In this document: positions 42,298 through 50,740 of the stretch, in pieces
Layout: the number at the start of each line of letters is the position of its first letter
How positions within the stretch are numbered: position 1 is the first letter of the stretch
Origin: Paenibacillus sp. UNC499MF
GTDB lineage: Bacteria > Bacillota > Bacilli > Paenibacillales > NBRC-103111
Direction of reading: 5' to 3'
Assembly: GCF_900107975.1 (NCBI RefSeq)
Contig: NZ_FNVF01000012.1
Location: 62,001 to 126,000, forward strand
Length of the DNA: 64,000 nt
Notes under the pieces: model-generated
What the model was told of the DNA's origin: nothing
Databases searched by the model: none
What the model saw: the letters and a program-made list of their open reading frames with translations, nothing else
Made by a program: the position numbers and the translations under genes

Positions 42298-43923
42298 TTA
42301 GCGCTTGTTGTAGCGATCGAAGGCATCCTGGTAAATCTTCGTCACTTTATCGACTCCCATCTCCTTGATCCGCTTTACGTATTCGTCGTATTTGTCGAGA
42401 GGTTCTTTGCCCATCACGAACTTGATAAACATTTCTTCCTTGTAGCTGGTGATGGCCGTGTTCAGCTTGGCGATCTCTTTGCTTTCCTCTACGGTAGGCG
42501 TAAGAAACTGCGGCATAACATGCTTCGCTGCATCGGTTTCCGACCATATTTTCAGGGCCTCGTCCTGCTGCTTGAACGTATTGAAGTTTTTCCGGCTGTC
42601 TCCGAGATAGGGCCCGTTCGGTTTCGTGTACTGGGAAATCATCTGCTGGAGGGTATATTTCCCGTCCTTCGCTATTTTATCGGTGAACTTAGGAGTTCCG
42701 TTCTCTACGCTGTAGCTCTCCCCTTCGGTACCAAAGTTGAAAAGCAGGCTGCCTTTCTCGCCGTAAGCGTAATCCAGCCACCTCACGGCCAGCTCCGGAT
42801 TAGCGGCGGCGTCCGTAACCGCTTTGCTGGCCGCCGGGTTATACTTGAAATCCCGCTGGCCGATGAACGGCCGCTCTCCTTTGGTCAGTGTCGGATACGG
42901 AGCGGCGACGAGCTGGAAATTCGGGTTTTTCTTCTTCCCCGTTTCCATCCATCTTCCCATTCCTCCGCTGAGGAGGTGAACCGTCGCCCCGGTGCTGTCG
43001 TTCAGCATTTTCGTGTCCAGGGATTTGGAATCCGTATTGAGGGCGAAATCTTTATCGATCAGCCCCTCCGCATACCACTTGCGCAGAAGAGTCAGCGCGT
43101 CTTTAAACTGGGGATCGACCGGCCCGTATCTGACCTTCCCCTGGTCGTCGATATAATAGCGGTTTGCCGTTTTATAAGCGCCGATGAAAGCGTCCTGGAT
43201 GTTAAACTCGTTCTGATACAAGGCGGAAAACGGCGAAGCGGCCCCTTTGCGCTCTTTAAACGCTTTCAAAACGGTGTACCACTCATCAATCGTGGCCGGA
43301 ACGTCCAATTTCAATTCGTCCAGCCAGTCCTTGCGGATCATGGGTCCCCGGAATACAAGACCGTTCTCCGGACGGATCATCGGAAACACGTAATAATTCC
43401 CGCTGTCCGTTTTGATCATTTTGTCCAGCTCTTTGTCTTGTTCCAGCAGCTTTTTCAAATTCGGGGCATACTTGTCGATGTACGAATTGAGCGGAACAAT
43501 CACCTTATCGGCGATAGCTTTCTCCGGTCCGCCCGGGTAAGATCCGCTTCCGCCGCTCCAGTTGTACTCGATCACATCGGGCAAATTGTTGGATGCGATC
43601 AGAAGATTGAACTGATCTTTGGACTGTCCGTCGGCCGGATGTGTGTACTTGACCTTGATGCCCGTTTCTTTCTCAAGCTGTTTGCCGAACGGTGAGTCCG
43701 CCAGATTGGATACGAACGCGGAAAGGTTCGTGTCCATGGGCTCCCACGAGGTTAGCGTTTCTTCCGCACGAATCGGATATTTGCCGGGTTCCGAGTCCAT
43801 TCCGGGCTCCTTGCCTTCCTTTCCTCCTCTTCCACCGGCCGAACAAGCCGCCAGCATAACCGACGCCGCAAGAACGACGATGACGCCCGAGCGGGTATTT
43901 CTGATCCCCGAATGTCTGACCAT
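42298..43923 (-). CDS. extracellular solute-binding lipoprotein (LplA-like)
   Basis: 541 residues. Lipobox LAAC with Cys at 27, followed by a Gly/Lys-rich linker, then a two-lobed sugar-binding protein (SNLADSPFGKQLEKETGIKV near the N-terminus; AVRWLDYAYGEKGSLLFNFG near residue 395). It delivers an oligosaccharide to the LplB/LplC-like channel. AGAGGAGGGTTTAC precedes the ATG. First structural gene after the AraC-type regulator. Confidence 0.93.
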   Translation of the reverse strand: MVRHSGIRNTRSGVIVVLAASVMLAACSAGGRGGKEGKEPGMDSEPGKYPIRAEETLTSWEPMDTNLSAFVSNLADSPFGKQLEKETGIKVKYTHPADGQSKDQFNLLIASNNLPDVIEYNWSGGSGSYPGGPEKAIADKVIVPLNSYIDKYAPNLKKLLEQDKELDKMIKTDSGNYYVFPMIRPENGLVFRGPMIRKDWLDELKLDVPATIDEWYTVLKAFKERKGAASPFSALYQNEFNIQDAFIGAYKTANRYYIDDQGKVRYGPVDPQFKDALTLLRKWYAEGLIDKDFALNTDSKSLDTKMLNDSTGATVHLLSGGMGRWMETGKKKNPNFQLVAAPYPTLTKGERPFIGQRDFKYNPAASKAVTDAAANPELAVRWLDYAYGEKGSLLFNFGTEGESYSVENGTPKFTDKIAKDGKYTLQQMISQYTKPNGPYLGDSRKNFNTFKQQDEALKIWSETDAAKHVMPQFLTPTVEESKEIAKLNTAITSYKEEMFIKFVMGKEPLDKYDEYVKRIKEMGVDKVTKIYQDAFDRYNKR

Positions 43924-44127
43924 GTAAACCCTCCTCTACAAAATCACGGATGCACGGCTGCGTCGCACATCTCAGTGTCAGTATGACCTGCCGTTATCTC
44001 TAAAAGATATCTTCAAAAGCCGGAATGCTTCATCAATTTGCTGAAAAACGTCCTGCACGGCGGGCTGCAAAAACCGCAGTCCGTCTGCAAAAAACATATA
44101 AATAACCGGAAACGGCTCCGGTGAAGC

Positions 44128-46437
44128 CTACAAAATCTCTTTGTACTTGCCCGGTGTGACGCCTTCGAATTTTTTGAAAATCCGGTTGAAGGTATTGATA
44201 TCGGAATAGCCGACTTTCCGGGCGATTTCGATGATCGGATCGCTTGACTGCGACAGCAATTTCTTGGCTTCCGCGAGACGGATCTTCTGGATCACGTCCA
44301 GCAGCGCTTCGCCCGTCTGCGCTTTAAACTGTTTGGATAAATAAGAAGGCGTAAGACCGAACGCTTCTCCGATCATCGTGATGTTCAGATTTTCCGAGCT
44401 GTAATTGTGCCGTACATATTCCATTACCTGCCGGCTGAGCTGATCGTGCTCCGGTTTACGGCTTTCCTGGATAAATCCGCATACGCGCTCGAGCACCTCC
44501 CGCATGCCGGCGGTCATTTCCTTGAGCGTCTCCGAACCTGCCAGCCGTTCGGCCGGATTCAGTTCACGGATCAGCTCCCGTTTGCCGGGCAGTCCGATTT
44601 CATCGAGCGCTTTGAGCAGAGTACCGACCAGATCGAACAGAAGACAGCGGCTTAGCGGCACGGACAGTGTCTTCCGGACCACATTCAGCTCGATAACCCC
44701 CTCCACGAGAGCGTTCGCCTGGACGAAGTCCCCCGCTTTCACGAAGTTGATCAGCTGCTGCTCCACATGCATCGGATACGAGTAGAAAGCCGCCTCGCCC
44801 GACTCGTCTCCGCCGGGCAGATCACCGTACGCGATCATTTCTCCGCTTCCCATGACAATCCGGTACTCCATGGCCCCCAGCGCTTCCTGATAAGCGAGCG
44901 GAATGCCTGCAAGCCCGGGATGGACGCCGCTGATCGCGATCGTTAGCCGGACCTGAAAATGGTCCTCCAGAAACGTTCTCACCTGTCCGGCAAGCCGCCG
45001 GATTTCTTCTGTGCCGGCCTCCGGTCCGATATTCAGAATGCAGGCCTGCACATCGTCTATGCCGGTCGTGACCGCGCGACAGTTTCCGGCCGCCGCCGCT
45101 TCTTCCGCCACATTCATCAGGAGAAAATGAATCTGCCGGATCTTCTTGGCGTCGTTCCCGCCGGACTCGTCCCATTTCCCGAATTGATCGATCCGGAAAA
45201 GCAGGACGGCATAGTTCTCGTACTGGAATCCGATATCGTGAGCCGCCAGCGATTCGTGAACCGGGACGTTGGGATCGAGCCTGCCTTTGAGCAGGCCTTG
45301 CAGAAAATGGGACCGGATCGCATCGCGATGCTGCATCAGCCTCCTGCTGACAATCTCCTTTTCGGCGAAAGCGTTGTTCAGCGCGTTTTGGACAAAGCCG
45401 TATTCATTGGAGCCTTCATCGAACGCCACGCCGGACTGCACAGATAGATTGCGGATCAGAACGTGAATGGGGCTGTAGTTCTTTTTCAGAAACAGGAACG
45501 TCAAAATCCCCCCAACCAGGAGGCTCAAAAACAAATTCACAAAGATAAGAATCGACATATGCTTCATTTTCTCGTTATAAATGTCCGCCGGCATCATCGA
45601 CACGTACTTCCAGCCGGTTTGCCCGGAGGTCGTATAAGACACGGCCATTTTCCCGCCGGACGATTCTTTATAGATCAGCCCGCTTTTGCCCGAAAGCTCC
45701 CCGTAAGCCGGAAATTCGGTTTTTGATCCGGGACCGGAGGAGGCCAGCAGACGGTTCTTCTGATCCAGCACGGCGACGGAAGCGTGATTGACGGACGAGA
45801 GATTCGCCAGAAGCTTGGAATCTTTAATCACAAAAAGAATGACTCCGCCCGGTAGATCCGGGTTGTCCAGAATAATCGACTTCGCGTAGAGGACTGCGCT
45901 GGCAGTGCCGCCGTTTTCCATAAGCGTCACAGGCGCGTACTCCTGGATAAATCTTTTATCGAAAAAAGATTTCCATTCGCCGTAGCCCGTACTTTCGTTT
46001 TCCCGTAAAATCTCGTACAGAGCACGACTGTCCGTCCGTTCGCGGGAGGAGATGACCGTATCGCTGTTTTTGTAATAAACATAAATCTGATCGATAAAAT
46101 CGTTGGCCACCTTGTATACGCCGAGATCGCCAGCAATACCGATCAGTTCGTAGTGATCGTTGTCCGTCAGAGGGCTGCCCGCATGAATAAAACCCGCAAG
46201 CCGCTTGTTGAGCGCCATTTCGACGCTGAGCCTTTCGATGCCCTTCAAATGATTGTCGATCGCCTGCTCCATTTGGCGGATTACGGCCTCGTTGGACCGG
46301 TTTACTTCCGTCTCGACCACATTCCACGTCACCATATAAATAATGCCGTTGATCAGAACGGGAACAAGCAGCACGGTCAGGTAAGAAATGAGCCAGGTTA
46401 CGATAACGCTGCGCCGGTTAAAACGAATTTTCTTCAT
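44128..46437 (-). CDS. membrane-bound AraC-type regulator with extracellular sensor domain
   Basis: 769 residues from ATG 46437 (GGTGGAGAAG upstream). One helix near residue 15-38, a large external cache-like domain (about 40-290), a second helix (about 295-320), a cytoplasmic region and an AraC DNA-binding domain in the last 100 residues (SSENLNITMIGEAFGLTPSY, then IIEIARKVGYSDINTFNRIF). Proteins of this build occur beside LplABC-type importers in Paenibacillus and activate them on sensing extracellular sugar. It lies upstream of the importer and enzymes on the same strand. A cre-like TGTAAACGCTTT precedes it. Confidence 0.9.
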   Translation of the reverse strand: MKKIRFNRRSVIVTWLISYLTVLLVPVLINGIIYMVTWNVVETEVNRSNEAVIRQMEQAIDNHLKGIERLSVEMALNKRLAGFIHAGSPLTDNDHYELIGIAGDLGVYKVANDFIDQIYVYYKNSDTVISSRERTDSRALYEILRENESTGYGEWKSFFDKRFIQEYAPVTLMENGGTASAVLYAKSIILDNPDLPGGVILFVIKDSKLLANLSSVNHASVAVLDQKNRLLASSGPGSKTEFPAYGELSGKSGLIYKESSGGKMAVSYTTSGQTGWKYVSMMPADIYNEKMKHMSILIFVNLFLSLLVGGILTFLFLKKNYSPIHVLIRNLSVQSGVAFDEGSNEYGFVQNALNNAFAEKEIVSRRLMQHRDAIRSHFLQGLLKGRLDPNVPVHESLAAHDIGFQYENYAVLLFRIDQFGKWDESGGNDAKKIRQIHFLLMNVAEEAAAAGNCRAVTTGIDDVQACILNIGPEAGTEEIRRLAGQVRTFLEDHFQVRLTIAISGVHPGLAGIPLAYQEALGAMEYRIVMGSGEMIAYGDLPGGDESGEAAFYSYPMHVEQQLINFVKAGDFVQANALVEGVIELNVVRKTLSVPLSRCLLFDLVGTLLKALDEIGLPGKRELIRELNPAERLAGSETLKEMTAGMREVLERVCGFIQESRKPEHDQLSRQVMEYVRHNYSSENLNITMIGEAFGLTPSYLSKQFKAQTGEALLDVIQKIRLAEAKKLLSQSSDPIIEIARKVGYSDINTFNRIFKKFEGVTPGKYKEIL

Positions 46438-46559
46438 GCTGTACACTTCTCCACCACCTCGTCATGTAAACGCTTTATTTGCTCTATTATACCGAAAAGC
46501 CCGGCCGGTAAGAGGAGTGAAACCCGTGCTTCTTTTAAGATTTTTTTGTAAAGGTGCGT

Positions 46560-46596
46560 AAAAAAAGCCAGTGTTCTCAGCGGAACAAGCTGGCTT
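46560..46596 (-). terminator. terminator of the methyltransferase gene
   Basis: AAGCCAG / CTGGCTT stem then a long T-run on the minus strand. Confidence 0.8.
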
Positions 46597-46631
46597 CATG
46601 ACAGCAATCACATTCCTGCGATGCGGTCGTA

Positions 46632-47384
46632 TTATTTTTTGGCGGCAGCAATCATAAACCGCTTCGAGTTCGTTCGGATTCCTTTGGCCGTACGGTTCTT
46701 TTCGCAAAACTTGCGCAGAATGGCGCGGTCGTTTTCCTGCTCGCCGAAGCCTGGAATAATGGGCGTCATTTGCAGCAAATAGTCCAGATCCTCATACGAG
46801 GCATAGTATTCAGCCGCATCATATTCGTTGTAGCGGAGATCGCCGAAACCGGCCTCTTCAAGCTCGGAAAGTACACGTTCCCGCAAATCCGCTGCGTCCG
46901 TCTCCAGGCCCTGGCCTCTGCCAAAAGCCTGCTTCAGGTTCAGCTTGTCGTGCGGACTCACCTGCTGCGTCAGAAATAAGCCGCCCTGCACCAGGACGCG
47001 TGCGGTTTCTTGTGCCGAATAAAAGGATTGGCGGCAGGAAACGAGGTTAAAAAATCCGGCGGGGAAAGCAATTGCCTCCGCTTCCATGTGCAGAAAGCGC
47101 ACATTTGACTTCGCCGCTTTTTGCCGATTCGTGTCAGCAGTGCGGATCATGGCCGGCGAATGATCGATCCCCACTAAGAGCAGCGCGGAATCTGTCATGG
47201 TCAGCAGCCGCTCCCCGCCTCCCGTACCGATATCGAGAAGAAGGTCTGATTTCCGGCAGCTGCGTGCCACCTCTTCGAAAAAATCCCATCTTTTTCCCTC
47301 TACCGTAACTTGGATATGGCTAAAGTCCCAGCCGTTGATAGCACCGGCTTTTTCGTAAAATTGTTTGTCTTCCATACGGTTCAT
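46632..47384 (-). CDS. class I SAM-dependent methyltransferase
   Basis: 250 residues of the UbiE-like Methyltransf_11 type. Motif I is LLLDIGTGGGERLLTM (about 50-65), with ALLLVGIDHSPAMIRTAD forming the ribose loop and LVSCRQSFYSAQETARVL as the post-motif helix. Substrate unknown. GGCGGAGAAGAAG precedes the ATG. Isolated gene between the AraC-type regulator and the EamA exporter. Confidence 0.88.
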   Translation of the reverse strand: MNRMEDKQFYEKAGAINGWDFSHIQVTVEGKRWDFFEEVARSCRKSDLLLDIGTGGGERLLTMTDSALLLVGIDHSPAMIRTADTNRQKAAKSNVRFLHMEAEAIAFPAGFFNLVSCRQSFYSAQETARVLVQGGLFLTQQVSPHDKLNLKQAFGRGQGLETDAADLRERVLSELEEAGFGDLRYNEYDAAEYYASYEDLDYLLQMTPIIPGFGEQENDRAILRKFCEKNRTAKGIRTNSKRFMIAAAKK

Positions 47385-47618
47385 CTTCTTCTCCGCCTTT
47401 TTAAATGAGTTGTCGGTATACGATTTTCCGTTCCAGTTAACCGTGTTGGTATCCCAAAGGGCAGACTTCCCCCTTGGCAGCCGGTACGCGTTTTACCCGG
47501 CCCGAAACACAGATACTTCGAACAATACGGAATGTCAACCCGTTCACCTCATTTCAAAAGTCAAAACGATATAAAAAGACGCCCTGCCGAAATCAACCTG
47601 AATTGGCGCAGCTCGACT

Positions 47619-48656
47619 TCATGACGCCAGTCTGACGACCAGAATTCCGGCCAAAGCCAGAAGCATGCCGCAAGCTTCCCTACGGGAAATGTTCTCTTTG
47701 AGATAGAACTGCGCGTACAGCAGAACCAGCACGACGTTCATCGCGGATATGGCGGATACGATCCCCGTCACTCCTCCCCGGAATGCGGGGATGATGAACA
47801 GCATACCGGCCAGGTTCGTAATGCCTACAGTCATTCCCCAGAGCACGGTCCGTTTCATCGACCAGACCGGAGATGCCGCTCTGACCGGGCCGCCCGAGTT
47901 TTGCAGCGGCTGGCGGCTTTCTCCGCTGTTGGGGGAACTTCCCGATTCGCCGGAGTGCCGGGAAATCCGGGCTTGCTGCCCATAGGGGCCTTCCCCGGTC
48001 TCCCGTTCGCGCGGGGTTTCGTGCGCCGTCCCGGCGGCCGTGATTTTCAGCCCCTTCTCCGCCGGAGTCTTCAGCCGGGACAGCAGGTACATGCATGCGA
48101 ACAGGATAGTGCCCGTGCCGTACATGACCGTTAATACGGGCAGGGTGTTCGCTGCCGACAAGGTCGCCTGCTTGGACGATAAATCCGTAAAGCCGAAAAA
48201 CAGCATCGTAAGCAGGCCCCACTGGATGCCTTGCAGCTGACCGAGCTTCAGATCATGCGAATACCGGATGACGAGCAGGCCGAGAATGACAATGCAGAAG
48301 CCGGCCATCTGCACGAGGCCGAGCGCCTCCCCCCACATAAAATAAGCGAGAGTCACCACGACCACCGGGGGCAGACCCGTAAACAGCGCGATCAAGGAAG
48401 CTCGTCCGACCGAATAGCCTTTATACATAGACGCGTTCGCAATAAAGGAAAACAGTCCCATAGGGACTCCGAACCACACGCCTTGACTCCATGTCTGGTT
48501 AACAAACAGGTTAACGACAAACGAGATCAGCGCCCCGGACAAATAAACGCCGAAAAGCAGCACGTTCCGGTCGGTGCGGCGCTGGGAAGTCCATTGGTAC
48601 AAAATTCCGCGCAGCCCGAAAGAGACCGCGGCAAGTGAAGCATACATAAACCACAT
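47619..48656 (-). CDS. EamA/DMT-family transporter with hydrophilic insert
   Basis: 345 residues from ATG 48656 (AGCGGAGGAAAATTACG). Ten hydrophobic helices in two EamA halves. Between the halves, residues about 195-267 form a Ser/Gly/Glu/Arg-rich loop with repeated HSGES/NSGES units that ordinary EamA proteins lack. The substrate is unknown; drug or metabolite export is typical. Confidence 0.85.
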   Translation of the reverse strand: MWFMYASLAAVSFGLRGILYQWTSQRRTDRNVLLFGVYLSGALISFVVNLFVNQTWSQGVWFGVPMGLFSFIANASMYKGYSVGRASLIALFTGLPPVVVVTLAYFMWGEALGLVQMAGFCIVILGLLVIRYSHDLKLGQLQGIQWGLLTMLFFGFTDLSSKQATLSAANTLPVLTVMYGTGTILFACMYLLSRLKTPAEKGLKITAAGTAHETPRERETGEGPYGQQARISRHSGESGSSPNSGESRQPLQNSGGPVRAASPVWSMKRTVLWGMTVGITNLAGMLFIIPAFRGGVTGIVSAISAMNVVLVLLYAQFYLKENISRREACGMLLALAGILVVRLAS

Positions 48657-49161
48657 CGTAATTTTCCTCCGCTCTGTACAATCCACCAAGGTGTAATGTC
48701 TATCATCTTTATAGACATAATAGCCTTTCGCAGCGCCCGTTGTATACCCGGTCCCCGATTTGCTTTGCTAACCGAGGTTCTCAGGTCTCGCCGGAGCTTG
48801 ATTTTCACAGATTAGCGGCCGGTCTTTTTGTGCAAAAGTTTCATTAAACGGGCCAGTATTTCGTTATCTTGCGGTTTCATTCCCGAACCGGTACGCAAAT
48901 GTTCTGCCGGAGGTATACTGTTTTCAGACAGCCTAAGCGGACAGTCTAAGCGCTGTTACCGTTATTAACCGAAAGAAAGGACCGTTCTGCCATGAAAAAT
49001 CATTCCGCTGATTTTGCCCTGTACCGGACCTTTTCGCAGGCCGGGGCAATAGGTCAACTTCTCCCGGCATCGCCGGAACCGGACCGTACAAGCTCTGTCA
49101 CACACTCCATATTTTTAAGCAATGTGAGGACCGGCTTATGCGCCGGAGGAGGGAGCTCGTC
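48657..49161. other. long gene-free region with promoter-like elements
   Basis: It lies between the EamA gene (minus) and the oxygenase gene (plus). A -10-like TATACT (about 48914-48919) and a twice-repeated CTAAGCG are seen. A 61-codon frame from ATG 48992 has an AAAGGA site but an implausible composition and overlaps the oxygenase start. Nothing else is supported. Confidence 0.4.
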
Positions 49162-49875
49162 ATGCCCGATAATATAGCGGAGCGTATCGCCGGGCTGGAT
49201 TGGGGCTTCATCCGCCAGTCTTTAGACGAGCACGGATATGCGAAGCTCCCTCCTATGCTCGATTCCTCGCAGTGCGAAGAGCTTATCGGCGGTTACGGAG
49301 AAGAGCCGCTTTACCGCAGCACGATTCATATGGCGCGTTACCGTTTCGGACTGGGCGAATACAAATATTACCGGGCTCCCCTTCCGGACGTCATTCAAGA
49401 GCTGCGCGAAGGATTTTATCCTGCGCTTGCGGATACGGCCAACTCCTGGCTGAGGCTGCTGAACAAAGAAGCTGTTTATCCCGGTTCGTTATCCGGTTTT
49501 TTGGAACAATGCCGCCGGGAGGAGCAGACACGCCCTACCCCGCTCATACTGAAGTATGAAGCGGGAGGCTATAACTGCCTGCATCAGGATGTATACGGAA
49601 GCGTATTTTTTCCCTTTCAGATCGTTTTTGCCTTGAATCAGAAAGAAGAGGACTACACGGGCGGAGAATTTCTGCTGGTGGAACAGCGGCCCCGCGCCCA
49701 AAGCAGAGGGCATGTCCTTACGCTCGAACGCGGCGAAGGGTTGATTTTCCCCACCACCCATCGTCCTGTGTCCGGTTCCCGCGGGTACTACAAGACTACG
49801 CTCCGGCATGGCGTAAGCACCGTAACGACGGGCACGCGCTACAGTCTGGGACTTGTTTTTCACGATGCCAAGTAA
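49162..49875 (+). CDS. 2-oxoglutarate/Fe(II)-dependent oxygenase
   Basis: 237 residues from ATG 49162 (CGGAGGAGGGAGCTCGTC). The HxD facial triad is in NCLHQDVYGS (H141, D143), with GGEFLL strand, a third His in LRHGVSTVTTG (H216) and the 2OG-binding Arg in TRYSLGLVF (R226), the spacing of prolyl-hydroxylase-type oxygenases. The substrate is unknown; the bacterial relatives are thought to hydroxylate proteins or small molecules. Confidence 0.88.
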   Translation: MPDNIAERIAGLDWGFIRQSLDEHGYAKLPPMLDSSQCEELIGGYGEEPLYRSTIHMARYRFGLGEYKYYRAPLPDVIQELREGFYPALADTANSWLRLLNKEAVYPGSLSGFLEQCRREEQTRPTPLILKYEAGGYNCLHQDVYGSVFFPFQIVFALNQKEEDYTGGEFLLVEQRPRAQSRGHVLTLERGEGLIFPTTHRPVSGSRGYYKTTLRHGVSTVTTGTRYSLGLVFHDAK

Positions 49876-50005
49876 CTGCCGCTGCTCATGTCAGGAATTC
49901 TGGAGTTGGGGAGCTCAGAGGCACTGGAGACTATAAGTTCAACTCATGCGGAAAGCGCCCTTTTGAGTTATACTGGATAAATCTACATAGAGGAAGGACT
50001 GAACG

Positions 50006-50056
50006 ATGCGCAGATATCAATACTTTAACCCGCCGAAGATAAAAAAATGGAGGTAA
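50006..50056 (+). CDS. 16-residue leader ORF
   Basis: ATG 50006 follows GAGGAAGGACTGAACG and encodes a very basic 16-residue peptide (MRRYQYFNPPKIKKWR) ending at TAA 50054-50056. Its last codons, TGG AGG TAA, form the ribosome site of the GNAT gene that starts at 50065. Leader control of an acetyltransferase by ribosome stalling is conceivable (Pro-Pro-Lys) but unproven. Confidence 0.55.
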   Translation: MRRYQYFNPPKIKKWR

Positions 50057-50064
50057 AGCTATTG

Positions 50065-50601
50065 ATGAAAGACAAGCTGAAATCGGAAAGACTCCTGCTG
50101 CGGACTATAACGGAAGCGGATGCTCCCCGACTGTTCGAGATCTGGTCTTCTCCCGATGTAACGAAATTTATGAATATCGATCCGTTCACGGAAATTAAAC
50201 AGGCAGCGGATATGATTGATTTTCTGAACGGATTGGCCCGGGAAAACAAGGCGGTCCGCTATGCGATCATCGACCGGAAATCGGGTACGATTATAGGTTC
50301 CTGCGGGTTCAACGAACTCGATTACGGACAACGGAGAGCGGAAATCGGCTACGATCTGGACCCTGCTTTCTGGGGAAAACAGTATGCACCCGAGGCGATC
50401 GGATGCATGCTTGCTTATGCGTTCGATGAACTCGGAATGAGCCGGATCGATGCTAAAGTCGAGCCCGAAAACGTCAATTCCATCAAAGTTTTAAGGAAAT
50501 TGCGTTTTACTTTCGCCGGCACGCTCAGGTGCGAAGAAGGCGCCGATTCCGGCCCTTCTGCACCGCTTTTAAATCTGTATACGAGAAGCCGGGAAGACTG
50601 A
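50065..50601 (+). CDS. GNAT-family N-acetyltransferase (RimJ/RimL type)
   Basis: 178 residues from ATG 50065 (TTG 50062 also possible). RimJ/RimL features: SERLLLRTITEADAPRLFEI, GYDLDPAFWGKQYAPEAIGC with the acetyl-CoA loop, and VEPENVNSIKVLRKLRFTFA. Acetylates a protein N-terminus or small amine. Preceded by a leader ORF whose stop is eight bases upstream. Confidence 0.88.
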   Translation: MKDKLKSERLLLRTITEADAPRLFEIWSSPDVTKFMNIDPFTEIKQAADMIDFLNGLARENKAVRYAIIDRKSGTIIGSCGFNELDYGQRRAEIGYDLDPAFWGKQYAPEAIGCMLAYAFDELGMSRIDAKVEPENVNSIKVLRKLRFTFAGTLRCEEGADSGPSAPLLNLYTRSRED

Positions 50602-50626
50602 CTCGCAGCCGCTCCGGCAACGCAGC

Positions 50627-50657
50627 AAAGGCTGCCGCACATTTGCGGCAGCCTTTT
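50627..50657. terminator. bidirectional terminator
   Basis: AAAGGCTGCCGC / GCGGCAGCCTTTT between convergent genes. Confidence 0.9.
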
Positions 50658-50740
50658 GGCGCTTCGTCTTGCTCGCGTATCTTGGAGCCAACCGACAGTC
50701 TACTATAGCATCGGTACGATTTGCCTGAGCCGGCTCACGG

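Noticed and set aside
42292-43695. 467-codon open frame opposite the solute-binding lipoprotein
   Set aside because: Mirror of a clear lipoprotein gene on the other strand; no family motifs or ribosome site.
46461-46480. cre-like TGTAAACGCTTTAT before the AraC-type gene
   Set aside because: The last two consensus positions fail, so I did not list it as a separate site.
48992-49177. 61-codon frame with AAAGGA site before the oxygenase gene
   Set aside because: Composition is not protein-like and it overlaps the oxygenase start in another frame.
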